From: an uncultured Rhodobacter sp.
GTDB lineage: Bacteria; Pseudomonadota; Alphaproteobacteria; Rhodobacterales; Rhodobacteraceae
DNA length: 53,233 nucleotides
Assembly (NCBI GenBank): GCA_945952585.1
Contig: CAMFII010000008.1
Span: 1 to 53,233, forward strand
Direction: 5' to 3'
Both the position numbers and the translations under genes were made by a program. The notes under the pieces were generated by a model. It had not been told where the DNA came from. It searched no databases and saw only the letters and a list, made by a program, of their open reading frames with translations. Shown piece by piece: positions 1 through 7,706 of the stretch (its first letter is position 1; the number at the start of each line of letters is the position of its first letter).

Positions 1-267
1 CCTCGCTGCAACCGTCATGTTCTGGTTATGACGAAAGAACGAGTCCTGACCCTAATTGACTACACGACGTTTGGAAAACTATCTCAGTTAATTACTGAGA
101 ACTGGGATCTTTTTGATACGGTTTTCTCCTCCAAGAGCGCAGTAAGCAATGTCACCAATCAGCTCAATCTGTTGAGAGGCCCGATTGCTCATTGCAATCC
201 GACCGATGAACTTGAACAAGAACGTCTGAACCTTGCCGTTCGATCATGGTTCAAGCTAATGTCCTGA
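1..267 (+). CDS. HEPN-like protein, C-terminal part (5' end outside window)
   Basis: The frame is open from the first base of the window through the first ATG at 28, so this is probably the C-terminus of a longer protein. Counting from that ATG, an Rx4H motif (LRGPIAHC, R50 and H55) sits in a predicted helix, followed by an acidic/hydrophobic helix ending at the stop. R-x4-6-H is the hallmark of HEPN domains, many of which are RNases in toxin-antitoxin, abortive-infection or RNA-processing proteins; the surrounding residues resemble the C-terminal HEPN of Swt1-like proteins. Base composition is clearly more AT-rich than the rest of the window, as in the next gene, which suggests an acquired segment. 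Family assignment rests on the motif and helical pattern only; a non-catalytic HEPN is possible. Confidence 0.55.
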   Translation, partial: PRCNRHVLVMTKERVLTLIDYTTFGKLSQLITENWDLFDTVFSSKSAVSNVTNQLNLLRGPIAHCNPTDELEQERLNLAVRSWFKLMS

Positions 268-315
268 TCGTACGGGCCATTCAGGGAATTTCGCCAAATA
301 TTGATTGGATTCGGC

Positions 316-762
316 ATGACGAAAGCTCTTCTATATAAGCAGTATCTGTCGAGGATGGATAGCGCTTTTAAGTACGGATTTAATCTTGAGACAATCTGGT
401 GTGCCTACGCAATTTTAGAAGATCGTCTACTCTCCATGTTGAAGAATACTGGCGGCGTTCCGATGAAGAACAACGGCAATGGAGGATCTTTCCTTATGGC
501 TGGCGCAAAGCTTAGCGAATTAGAGATTAGAGCAAAGAGCGACGGGGTACTTCGGGTAAATCTTGAAACACAGAGGATTCGGCTATGGCTTGCTCAAAGA
601 AACAAGCTCATGCACGGCATGATGAATGGGTCGATGACCTTAGTCGACATAGAAGGGCTTGCAGATTCGACAGCAAAGGACGGCATCGTTCTGTCTAGAG
701 ACGTTTGCGCGGCAGCAATGCGCGTAAAAAAACACGGAAAGATAGTTCAGCGTAGTAGATAG
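316..762 (+). CDS. hypothetical protein with HEPN-type Rx4H motif
   Basis: About 148 aa, largely alpha-helical. Residues 95-100 read RNKLMH, an Rx4H motif typical of HEPN domains, preceded by a helix (RIRLWLAQ) and followed by GMMNG. An N-terminal helix pair with WCAYAILEDRLLSML is also typical of all-helical HEPN folds. I chose ATG 316; a TTG at 301 is possible but has no better ribosome site. It lies 49 bp downstream of another small HEPN-like gene on the same strand, and both are AT-rich relative to everything after position 850. The likely role is an RNase toxin or defence-associated RNA-binding protein, but no partner antitoxin (for example an MNT nucleotidyltransferase) is visible; it could lie left of the window. 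Product function is unknown. Confidence 0.55.
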   Translation: MTKALLYKQYLSRMDSAFKYGFNLETIWCAYAILEDRLLSMLKNTGGVPMKNNGNGGSFLMAGAKLSELEIRAKSDGVLRVNLETQRIRLWLAQRNKLMHGMMNGSMTLVDIEGLADSTAKDGIVLSRDVCAAAMRVKKHGKIVQRSR

Positions 763-854
763 TTGGTTGCAACAGGTAGTTTTGGAGATGGAATGCCTAC
801 TATTTTGGGCTCCGTCTACCGCTTAGAAATTGTCCAGCATCCGTTGCACTCCGA

Positions 855-1649
855 TCACTCCTCCCCCATCACCGCCATCGCCTCTTCCGCCGTCTCGACG
901 TAGCGGAACAACCCGAGGTCGGACTCGGCGATGAGGCCCTCTTCGACGAGGCTGTGCCAGTCGATCAGGCGCTCCCAGAACGCGCGTCCGAACAGCAGGA
1001 ACGGGATGCGCTTCATCCGGCCGGTCTGGATCAGGGTGAGGCATTCGAACATCTCGTCCAGCGTGCCGAAGCCTCCCGGAAAGATGCAGATGGCGCGGGC
1101 GCGCATCAGGAAGTGCATCTTGCGGATCGCGAAGTAGTGGAAGTTGAAGCAGAGGTCGGGGGTCACGTAAGGGTTCGGCGCCTGCTCGTGCGGCAGGACG
1201 ATGTTCAGCCCGATGGAATGGCCGCCCGCATCGTCGGCGCCGCGGTTGCCGGCCTCCATGATTCCCGGGCCGCCGCCGGTCGCCACCACCCAGTCGCGCC
1301 CGTAGCTGTGCAGGCTTTTCTCGGTGATGAGGCGGGCGAGGGTTCGGGCGGTGTCGTACCAATGCGCAAGGCCGGTCGCGGTGCCCGGACGCTCGGGCGA
1401 GGGGATGCGGGCCGAGCCCATGAGGACGACGGTGGTGCGGACGCCGCGCTCGTCCATGATGAGCTGGGGCTTGAGGAGTTCGAGCTGCAGGCGGACGGGG
1501 CGCAGGTCGTCGCGGAGCAGGAAATCGGGGTCGTTGAAGGCGAGGCGATAGGCCGGGGCGCGGGTCTGGGCGGTGTCCGGCAGGCGGTCGGCGGCGGCGG
1601 TGTCCTGCAGGCTGTCGCGAAAGGGATGGCTGCGGGTCTGGTCGGTCAT
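855..1649 (-). CDS. LOG-family (TIGR00730-like) Rossmann protein, putative nucleotide phosphoribohydrolase
   Basis: 264 aa. The family signature is present in two blocks: GGGPGIMEAGNRGA (residues 125-138) and PGGFGTLDE (191-199), the latter forming the substrate phosphate and catalytic Glu site in LOG proteins. The family cleaves nucleoside 5'-monophosphates (cytokinin riboside monophosphates in plants and their associates, general nucleotides in PpnN-type enzymes) and was formerly mislabelled lysine decarboxylase. It is longer than the minimal 180-200 aa LOG because of about 70 extra N-terminal residues, which places it in the longer bacterial subgroup. ATG 1649 begins MTDQTRSHPF. It is divergent from dapD with a 95 bp shared promoter region. 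The physiological substrate cannot be told from sequence. Confidence 0.85.
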   Translation of the reverse strand: MTDQTRSHPFRDSLQDTAAADRLPDTAQTRAPAYRLAFNDPDFLLRDDLRPVRLQLELLKPQLIMDERGVRTTVVLMGSARIPSPERPGTATGLAHWYDTARTLARLITEKSLHSYGRDWVVATGGGPGIMEAGNRGADDAGGHSIGLNIVLPHEQAPNPYVTPDLCFNFHYFAIRKMHFLMRARAICIFPGGFGTLDEMFECLTLIQTGRMKRIPFLLFGRAFWERLIDWHSLVEEGLIAESDLGLFRYVETAEEAMAVMGEE

Positions 1650-1674
1650 CGGGCGGTCCTTGACGTTGCGTCGA

Positions 1675-1703
1675 TTGCGCGGCGGGTCCCCCCGGTCTAT
1701 AGG
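1675..1703 (+). promoter_or_regulatory. possible sigma70-type promoter for dapD
   Basis: TTGCGC (1675-1680) and TATAGG (1698-1703) are spaced by 17 bp and end 41 bp before the dapD ATG. The match to the consensus is moderate. The interval is shared with the divergent LOG-family gene. Confidence 0.3.
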
Positions 1704-1744
1704 CTCAAGCGATGCCTGGCCAAGCGCTAACCGGAGACCCGACG

Positions 1745-2572
1745 ATGTCCTATGCCGCCCTCGAGACCGCGATCGAAGCCGCCTGGGAGGCGCGGGACGG
1801 GATCTCTCCCGCCACCAGGGGCGAGACGCGCGAGGCGATCGAGGCGGTGCTGGAGGCGCTGGACAAGGGGGCGCTGCGGGTGGCCGAGCGGCAGGCGGAC
1901 GGGGCCTGGCATGTGAACCAGTGGGCGAAGAAGGCGGTGCTGCTGTCGTTCCGGCTGACCGACATGTACGAGATTTCGGGCGGGAACGGCGGGTCGAACT
2001 GGTGGGACAAGGTGCCGTCGAAGTTCCAGGGCTGGACCGAGGCGGACTGGCGCGCGGCTGGCTTCCGCGCCGTGCCGGGCAGCATCGTGCGGCGGTCGGC
2101 CTATATCGCCAAGGGCGTGGTGCTGATGCCGAGCTTCGTGAACCTGGGCGCCTATGTGGACGAGGGCTCGATGGTGGATGGCTGGGCCACGGTCGGCTCC
2201 TGCGCGCAGATCGGCAAGCATGTGCACCTGTCGGGCGGTGTCGGAATCGGCGGCGTGCTGGAACCGATGCAGGCAGGGCCGACGATCATCGAGGACAACT
2301 GCTTCATCGGGGCGCGGTCGGAGGTGGTCGAAGGCTGCATCATCCGCGAGGGCTCGGTCCTGGGGATGGGCGTCTATATCGGCAAGTCGACCAAGATCGT
2401 CGACCGCGAGACGGGCGAGGTCATGTATGGCGAGGTGCCTAGCGGTTCGGTGGTGGTCGCGGGGTCGATGCCGTCGAAGGGCGGGGTCAATCTGTATTGC
2501 GCGGTGATCGTGAAGCGGGTGGATGCGCAGACAAGGGCCAAGACCTCGATCAACGATCTCTTGCGGGACTGA
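1745..2572 (+). CDS. dapD: 2,3,4,5-tetrahydropyridine-2,6-dicarboxylate N-succinyltransferase
   Basis: 275 aa, the usual DapD length (274-275). It transfers succinyl from succinyl-CoA to tetrahydrodipicolinate in the succinylase branch of lysine and diaminopimelate biosynthesis in the cytosol. The N-terminal helical domain (about 1-100) is followed by left-handed beta-helix hexapeptide repeats (about 105-240: [48 protein letters not shown]) and a C-terminal strand region. ATG 1745 begins [14 protein letters not shown], matching family N-termini; an upstream in-frame ATG at 1712 would add 11 unrelated residues. The next step of the same pathway, dapE, lies about 5.5 kb downstream on the same strand but in a separate transcription unit. 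Confidence 0.96.
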   Translation: MSYAALETAIEAAWEARDGISPATRGETREAIEAVLEALDKGALRVAERQADGAWHVNQWAKKAVLLSFRLTDMYEISGGNGGSNWWDKVPSKFQGWTEADWRAAGFRAVPGSIVRRSAYIAKGVVLMPSFVNLGAYVDEGSMVDGWATVGSCAQIGKHVHLSGGVGIGGVLEPMQAGPTIIEDNCFIGARSEVVEGCIIREGSVLGMGVYIGKSTKIVDRETGEVMYGEVPSGSVVVAGSMPSKGGVNLYCAVIVKRVDAQTRAKTSINDLLRD

Positions 2573-2611
2573 GGACTGTGCTAGCATGGGGGCCTGCGCT
2601 GCGGGGGGCCC

Positions 2612-3118
2612 ATGCTGACGATCGAAGCGATCCGCGATGACGGGCAGGCAAGGGCGGCCGAGGCGCTGGCCTGGGAGTTCGTGGCCTGGCTGCGGGCGCG
2701 CTATACCGAGCGGCTGGACGAGATCGAGACCTACCTGACGGGCCAGCGCTTTGCCGAGCGGATGGCGGATGTCCGGGTGGACTATGGCCCGCCGCGGGGC
2801 GAGGCGCTCCTGGCGCTGCTGGAGGGTGAGCCGGTCGGGCTGTTGATGATGCGCGATCTGGGCGGCGGGGCCTGCGAGATGAACCGGATGTTCGTGCGCC
2901 CCGAGGCGCGGGGGCACGGGGTGGCCCGCGCGCTGGCGGAGCGGCTGATCGAAACGGCGCGGGGGCTTGGGCTGTCCGAAATGCGCCTGACCGCCTGGCC
3001 CCGGCATCACGAGGCGCTGTCGCTTTACCGGTCGCTCGGGTTCGTGAGCAACGAGGGCCAGCGGCTGGACGGAGACACCGCCAGTTCCGTCAAGATGGCG
3101 CTGGACCTGAGGGCATGA
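2612..3118 (+). CDS. GNAT family N-acetyltransferase
   Basis: 168 aa. GNAT motif A is clear: NRMFVRPEARGHGVARALAE with the acetyl-CoA pyrophosphate loop R100-G-H-G-V-A105, preceded by beta strands carrying GLLMMRDLGGGACEM and followed by the motif B region ALSLYRSLGFV. It sits 39 bp after dapD and probably shares its transcript. ATG 2612 begins MLTIEAIRDDG. Substrate is unknown; GNATs of this length acetylate small molecules or protein N-termini, and nothing here identifies the acceptor. Confidence 0.85.
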   Translation: MLTIEAIRDDGQARAAEALAWEFVAWLRARYTERLDEIETYLTGQRFAERMADVRVDYGPPRGEALLALLEGEPVGLLMMRDLGGGACEMNRMFVRPEARGHGVARALAERLIETARGLGLSEMRLTAWPRHHEALSLYRSLGFVSNEGQRLDGDTASSVKMALDLRA

Positions 3119-3211
3119 TGTGGGCGGCTTGCCCCGCAGAAACGCCTGGGTTGTAATTCGTGCGAAAGTCGGCGCCGGCGTCGGCTCGCCCATTCCCGAA
3201 AGGCCTGTCCA

Positions 3212-3637
3212 ATGACCCTGACCCTTTCCGCTGCACAGACCATCGTCCAATCCGCCCTGGCTCAGGGCCGGGCCTCCGGGTTCAGGCCGCTGTCCGTGGT
3301 CGTTCTCGATGCTCGTGGAGCAGTGATCGCAGCTGCGAGCGAGGACGGGACGAGCCTGAAGCGATTTGAGGTGGCGAAGGGCAAGGCCGACGGGGCGCTA
3401 GCCTTTGGCCTCGGCTCCCGGGCGCTGGCGAAGCTGGCGGTGGAGAGGCCGCACTTCTTTGCTGGGGCGGCGCATGTGGTGGATGGCCTGGTGCCGGTGC
3501 CGGGCGGAGTTCTGGTGCGCGACAACCGCGGGTCGGTGATCGGCGCGGTCGGCGTGTCGGGCGACACCTCCGACAATGACGAGGCAGCGGCCGTGGCCGG
3601 GATCACCGCCGCCGGCCTGACGGCCGACGGCGGCTGA
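3212..3637 (+). CDS. GlcG/HbpS family heme-binding-like protein
   Basis: 141 aa single-domain protein of the GlcG/HbpS (DUF336) fold: an N-terminal helix (LSAAQTIVQSALAQGRA), strands PLSVVVLDARGAVIAAASEDG, a central helix and the C-terminal signature PVPGGVLVRDNRGSVIGAVG VSGDTSDNDE split over about residues 90-120. Members occur near glycolate or alcohol/diol utilisation genes, or bind heme as in HbpS. There is no signal peptide, so this copy is cytosolic. The start ATG 3212 is followed directly by the family N-terminus (MTLTLSAAQ). It ends 3 bp before the convergent aldo/keto reductase gene. No operon context clarifies its role. Confidence 0.8.
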   Translation: MTLTLSAAQTIVQSALAQGRASGFRPLSVVVLDARGAVIAAASEDGTSLKRFEVAKGKADGALAFGLGSRALAKLAVERPHFFAGAAHVVDGLVPVPGGVLVRDNRGSVIGAVGVSGDTSDNDEAAAVAGITAAGLTADGG

Positions 3638-3640
3638 GGC

Positions 3641-4633
3641 TCAGCGTTCGCTGTCGAGGGTGGCCATGCCGTAGGCCGCGTAGCGCGTGCCCGCAGCGGC
3701 GTCGGCCGGAATGGCCGAGGCGAGGCGGGCAAGATCGTCCTTGCTCAGTTGCACCTTGAGGGCGCCGAGCGACTCGGCCAGACGATCGCGCTGGCGTGCG
3801 CCGATCAGGGGCTGGATGTCGGCGCCCTGGTGCAATACCCAGGCGATGGCGATCTGCGCGACGGTGACGCCCTTTTCCCCGGCAAGGCTGCGGAGCCGCT
3901 CGACCAGCGAAAGGTTCGTCTCGACATTGCCGGGCTGGAAGCGTGGCGAATGGCTGCGGAAGTCGTGCGGGCCGGTCGATCCAGCTCTCCAGTGGCCCGA
4001 GATCAGTCCCCGCGACAGCACGCCATAGGCAGTAACGCCGATACCAAGCTCGCGCAGCGTCGGCAGAATCGTCGCCTCGATCCCGCGCGAGATCAGCGAA
4101 TACTCGATCTGCAGGTCCGAAATCGGATGCACCGCTGCCGCCCGGCGGATGGTCTCGGCCCCAAGTTCCGACAGGCCTATGTGCCGCACATATCCAGCCT
4201 GCACCATCTCGGCGATGGCGCCGACCGTGTCCTCGATCGGCACATTCGGATCAAGGCGCGAGGGGCGGTAGATGTCGATGTAATCGGTGCCAAGCCGCCG
4301 CAGCGAATAGGTCAGCGCGGTTTTCACCGCCGCAGGCCGCGCATCGTAGCCAAGCCAGTTGCCCGCGGGGTCGCGCTGCGCGCCGAACTTCACCGAGATC
4401 TGCACCGCGCCCCGGTCGCGGCCTTTCAGCGCCTCGGCGATCAGCATCTCATTATGGCCCATGCCATAGAAATCGCCGGTGTCGATCAGGGTAACGCCGG
4501 CCTCGAGCGCGGCGTGGATCGTGGCGATGCTTTCGGCGCGATCGGTCGGGCCGTAGAAATCCGACATCCCCATGGCTCCAAGGCCGATGCGCGAGGTCTG
4601 GGGGCCGGCCTTGCCCAGCTGGATCCTGTCCAT
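3641..4633 (-). CDS. aldo/keto reductase
   Basis: 330 aa TIM-barrel NADPH-dependent oxidoreductase. The family signatures are LGLGAMGMSDFYG near the N-terminus, catalytic Asp51 and Tyr56 in DTGDFYG, and Lys82 in SVKFGAQ. The position normally holding the catalytic His in the segment after DYIDIY reads RPSRLDP, so Ser replaces His near residue 124; I recall RPAR/RPSR variants in a recognised AKR subgroup, so activity is probably retained on particular substrates. The C-terminal segment GARQRDRLAESLGAL is the nucleotide-binding region. It is divergent from the LysR regulator gene that follows, which probably controls it. The carbonyl substrate is unknown. Confidence 0.9.
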   Translation of the reverse strand: MDRIQLGKAGPQTSRIGLGAMGMSDFYGPTDRAESIATIHAALEAGVTLIDTGDFYGMGHNEMLIAEALKGRDRGAVQISVKFGAQRDPAGNWLGYDARPAAVKTALTYSLRRLGTDYIDIYRPSRLDPNVPIEDTVGAIAEMVQAGYVRHIGLSELGAETIRRAAAVHPISDLQIEYSLISRGIEATILPTLRELGIGVTAYGVLSRGLISGHWRAGSTGPHDFRSHSPRFQPGNVETNLSLVERLRSLAGEKGVTVAQIAIAWVLHQGADIQPLIGARQRDRLAESLGALKVQLSKDDLARLASAIPADAAAGTRYAAYGMATLDSER

Positions 4634-4691
4634 CTGTGTCTCCTTCGTTTGCGATGGACCATAGGTGGCGCAAGTCCTATTGTTTGATAAT

Positions 4692-4709
4692 CCATGCTAA
4701 CCTGCATGG
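4692..4709. promoter_or_regulatory. dyad in the aldo/keto reductase-lysR divergent promoter region
   Basis: CCATGC (4692-4697) and GCATGG (4704-4709) form a perfect inverted repeat separated by TAACCT, within 96 bp between divergent start codons. LysR proteins typically bind such dyads between themselves and their target gene, so this is the best candidate operator. Inference from position and symmetry only. Confidence 0.4.
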
Positions 4710-4729
4710 GTTGTGCGGAATTTCGAACA

Positions 4730-5611
4730 ATGTCGGGTGATCCGTCAGATATCGCCGCCTTCCTGGCTGTCGCCGATGCCCGCAACTTTCGCCGGGCGGC
4801 AGCGTTGCGCGGCGTCTCGCCGTCCAGCCTGAGCGAGGCGGTTCGGAGGCTGGAGGCGGCAATGGGGACGCGCCTTCTGAACCGCACGACCCGCAGCGTC
4901 ACCCCCACCGAGGCGGGCGAGCGCCTGATTGCCCGGGCCGCACCGGCGCTGGCCGAGCTTGACGCGGCCGTGGCCGACGCTGCGGCGACCGGCGCGCGGC
5001 TGCGGCTGAACGTGCCGGGGATCGCTGCAGAGCTGATCCTGCCGGACCTGATTGCCCGGTTCATGGCGGCTCATCCAGATGTCTCGGTCGAGGTCATCGC
5101 CGACAACACCTTTATCGACGTGCTGGCAGCGGGGTTCGACGCGGGCATCCGCTATGGCGAGAGCCTGGACAGCGACATGATCGCGGTGCCGATCGGACCG
5201 CGCGAGCAGCGCATGGTGACCGCCGCCTCGCCTTCCTATCTGGCGCGTCACGGCCTGCCCCGGCATCCTGACGATCTTCTGTCTTACCGCCTGCTGCGGT
5301 TCCGCTTCGCCAGTGGCGTTCTGCAAGCCTGGGAGTTTCGGCGCGACGGGGAGTTCCGCCGCATCGCCGGCACACCGTCGCTCGTCGCCAGCACCCCCCG
5401 GCTGCTGACGGCCGCTGCCGAGGCCGGGCAGGGGATCACCCACCAGTTCGAGGAATCGCTTGCGCCTTCTCTGGATGCAGGGCGACTGGTCGAGATCCTG
5501 TCCGACTGGTCGGACCGCTTCGACGGCCCCTATCTCTATTTCCCCAGCCGCCGACATATGCCACAGGGGTTGCGGCGGTTCCTCGACTTCCTGCAGGCGA
5601 ACCGCGGATGA
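4730..5611 (+). CDS. LysR family transcriptional regulator
   Basis: 293 aa. An N-terminal winged helix-turn-helix (about residues 5-64) carries the typical AFLAVADARNFRRAAAL, PSSLSEAVRRLE and GTRLLNRTTRSVTPTEAG blocks. The rest (about 90-290) is the LysR substrate-binding domain (VPGIAAELILPDLIARF, DAGIRYGESLD). It resembles the subgroup that sits next to aldo/keto reductases or SDRs and senses small aromatic or carbonyl compounds. I chose ATG 4730 (MSGDPSDIAAF); an in-frame ATG at 4694 adds 12 residues not typical of the family and would consume the dyad in the promoter region. It likely regulates itself and the divergent reductase. Confidence 0.9.
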   Translation: MSGDPSDIAAFLAVADARNFRRAAALRGVSPSSLSEAVRRLEAAMGTRLLNRTTRSVTPTEAGERLIARAAPALAELDAAVADAAATGARLRLNVPGIAAELILPDLIARFMAAHPDVSVEVIADNTFIDVLAAGFDAGIRYGESLDSDMIAVPIGPREQRMVTAASPSYLARHGLPRHPDDLLSYRLLRFRFASGVLQAWEFRRDGEFRRIAGTPSLVASTPRLLTAAAEAGQGITHQFEESLAPSLDAGRLVEILSDWSDRFDGPYLYFPSRRHMPQGLRRFLDFLQANRG

Positions 5612-5725
5612 CGTCCTGCGACAGATCGAACCACGCGCGTTCCGATTGACGTGAATCATCGCGTCACGTTTCCCGGATCGCGATCCTTTCCCTGCCGGAC
5701 AAGGTCTGGCGAAAGGGAGGAAGTG

Positions 5726-6214
5726 ATGTGGATCCTTGGTATCATCGGGGCCCTCGCGCTGTTGGCACAAGCCGTCCCGACACAAGCGTATGAAATCGAA
5801 AAGGTCTTCTATCAGAAGGCACCGTGGACGGTCTTCCGCGCCGCCTCGGCGCAAGGCTCCGTCTGCGAGGCCCGGGCAGACCAGAAGACTGGCGTCTTTC
5901 GTCTCCTCTTTCTGAAGGGCCGCCGGGACTTCTTGGTTGACGCCATTTCGTCAGGTTGGGCGTTCAAGGCTCATACGGCGGATGTGCGCATGTCCTTTGG
6001 CGGTAGCGACCTGGTCATCACCGGCGCGACCGTCGAAGGCGATCATGTGTCGGGTGTGCTCGACATGCAGTTCCTTCAGTTCTTCGACACGTTCGTGCCG
6101 GACGCCACGAAGACGGTAGTGGTCGCAATCGTCTCTGGCCAAAAGCTTGGATCGTTCAAGGTCACGGGCATGTCCACGGCAATGCGCAGCCTGAACGACT
6201 GCCTCGGCCGGTGA
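5726..6214 (+). CDS. hypothetical secreted protein
   Basis: 162 aa, family not recognised. A hydrophobic N-terminal segment (IIGALALLAQAV) ending in TQA-Y fits a Sec signal peptide cleaved near residue 21. The mature part is beta-rich with two cysteines (C47 in GSVCEAR and one in LNDCLGR at the C-terminus) that could form a disulfide in the periplasm. The start is ATG 5726 with a GGGAGG ribosome site 5 nt upstream; an open frame from 5651 lacks any such site. It is flanked by the lysR gene upstream and a short unknown gene downstream, giving no functional context. Confidence 0.65.
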   Translation: MWILGIIGALALLAQAVPTQAYEIEKVFYQKAPWTVFRAASAQGSVCEARADQKTGVFRLLFLKGRRDFLVDAISSGWAFKAHTADVRMSFGGSDLVITGATVEGDHVSGVLDMQFLQFFDTFVPDATKTVVVAIVSGQKLGSFKVTGMSTAMRSLNDCLGR

Positions 6215-6389
6215 AACGCGCCCGACGTGGCGAAGGATGACTGTCGCCACTGGCCGTCAAACGGAGCGGGCGGTGGATTTCTTGTCGACACGTCTGGTTC
6301 GGCCACAGGGCGTTTCCAAGTGCGAGCTTCTGTGCGACAGGAGGGAGGATGCCGCTGCAGGAGCAGGCAATGGCGACAGGGGCCAAGCG

Positions 6390-6731
6390 ATGACCGACGA
6401 TCCTAACTCCGCCAAAACCAAGCGGCCGCAACAGGTCTACACGCTGCTGGTCGAGGTCGGGCGCAAGGCGGGCGACGGGCTGCCGGACAAGGCGACGGGG
6501 GCGGCGCTGCTCTGCTATGCCAGCGGCGTCGACGAGGCCGAGGCGGTGCGCGAGACGGTGGCGATCCTGAAGCAGGCCGATCTGGCGCCGCTCGATGTCA
6601 CGGGTCACGGCACGCTGGACGAACGCCTGAAGGCCGGCGACGAGATCGGCGAGGACGAGCGCGAACTGATGGTCCGCGCGTTGACCGAGAACTCGGTCAT
6701 CGTCGCGCAGATGACGCCCTTCTACGACTGA
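6390..6731 (+). CDS. hypothetical small cytosolic protein
   Basis: 113 aa, starting at ATG 6390 (MTDDPNSAKTKRPQQVY). It has no signal peptide or membrane segment. It reads as a compact alpha/beta protein: strand VYTLLVEVG, a short loop with ALLCYASGVDEAEAVRETVAIL, and a C-terminal segment rich in acidic residues (DEIGEDERELM). Codon use fits the chromosome, and its stop abuts the stop of the convergent Hint-domain gene with no spacer. No family was recognised. An in-frame extension to 6237 has no ribosome site and atypical composition, so I excluded it. Confidence 0.65.
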   Translation: MTDDPNSAKTKRPQQVYTLLVEVGRKAGDGLPDKATGAALLCYASGVDEAEAVRETVAILKQADLAPLDVTGHGTLDERLKAGDEIGEDERELMVRALTENSVIVAQMTPFYD

Positions 6732-7706
6732 TCAGGCAAAGCGACTGCGGGCCGTCCCCGACCGGGTTTCCCGAAGGGCAAAGGTCTCGGCGCGCGACAG
6801 GCGGCGGATGCCGTAGGGCGCCCCGACCGCCAGCGCACAGCTTCCTGACCGGACGAGGGCGGCGCGGCCGAAATCGAGCGCCACCCAGGGCAGCACCGCG
6901 TGACGGTCCTCGACCAGAACGCGGGTGCCGTCGGCGAGGTCGCGCGCCTCGGCCAGCACCTCGTCCTCGCCGGTCAGGTATTCCACGTCCGACCCTTTCA
7001 GCACGATTCCCTGCGGCGGGGTCACGAGCAGGTCGGACCTCGCCCCGAAATAGGACGCCCGCAGCCGCAGCGGCGCAAAGCTGCCCCGTGCCGGCAGGTC
7101 CTGCCGCCGCACCGACAGGAGCGGAAGCGCGCCCTGGTCCGCGGTCAGGACCACATCGCCGGGCTGGAGCCGGCCGACCGGCACCGGACCGCGCGGGGTT
7201 TCGACCGGGGTCAGCGGGCCAAGCCAGGCCTCGGCTTCCGGCATCCAGCCATCAGTCGCACCGAACCACAGCAGCGCCGGGTCGCGCTTCTGCTCCGGCC
7301 CGCCGCGACTGAGCGCCTCGACCAGCGAGGTGCGCATCGTCATCACACCGCTGCCACCGGTGGCGATGGTCCGTCCGCCCTCTGGCACGATGCGCAGGGT
7401 CCATCGGTCGCTGACGCGGTCCCAGCTGAAGCGCAGCTGCGCCATCGTCGGGCTGGGTGGGAGCCTGCCGGGCAGGTGGTGTCGCCCCAAACGGTCACCC
7501 TGCCGGTGGAACAGTGCAAAGCCTGCCTCGGGCTCATACATCAGCCGCAAGGCGCCCCGGCCCGCCTCTTGCGCCAGAAGCAGGCCGGCACGCGGCAGGG
7601 GAAGGGCGATCTCGAAGATGAGCAGACCGCGATGCAGTTCAGCCTCGTCAACGGGGGGCAGGAAGCGGTCGCAATCCGACAGGGCGATCCAGCTGCGCGT
7701 CGTCAT
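6732..7706 (-). CDS. Hint-domain protein with degenerate splice site
   Basis: 324 aa from ATG 7706. The N-terminal half (1-160) is beta-rich and resembles the domain that precedes Hint modules in Rhodobacterales proteins. Residues 162-300 carry a Hint-type start: [20 protein letters not shown] followed by the strand pattern [11 protein letters not shown] and [25 protein letters not shown] split across the module. The canonical first residues (Cys-Phe-x-Pro-Gly-Thr) are replaced by PLTPVE, so the nucleophilic Cys is absent, and there is no terminal His-Asn motif. It therefore probably does not self-process. Such proteins are common in the order and their role is unknown; some are secreted by type I systems, but I see no RTX repeats here. 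Confidence 0.7.
   Translation of the reverse strand: MTTRSWIALSDCDRFLPPVDEAELHRGLLIFEIALPLPRAGLLLAQEAGRGALRLMYEPEAGFALFHRQGDRLGRHHLPGRLPPSPTMAQLRFSWDRVSDRWTLRIVPEGGRTIATGGSGVMTMRTSLVEALSRGGPEQKRDPALLWFGATDGWMPEAEAWLGPLTPVETPRGPVPVGRLQPGDVVLTADQGALPLLSVRRQDLPARGSFAPLRLRASYFGARSDLLVTPPQGIVLKGSDVEYLTGEDEVLAEARDLADGTRVLVEDRHAVLPWVALDFGRAALVRSGSCALAVGAPYGIRRLSRAETFALRETRSGTARSRFA

Noticed and set aside
790-854. Possible transposase remnant or tRNA attachment site at the composition break
   Set aside because: I could not match the short frames or the DNA to any transposase end or tRNA 3' end.
1727-3250. A 507-codon open frame on the minus strand across dapD and the GNAT gene
   Set aside because: It is the antisense shadow of two clear genes; its composition is dominated by Arg, His, Pro and Gln as expected for GC-rich wobble shadows.
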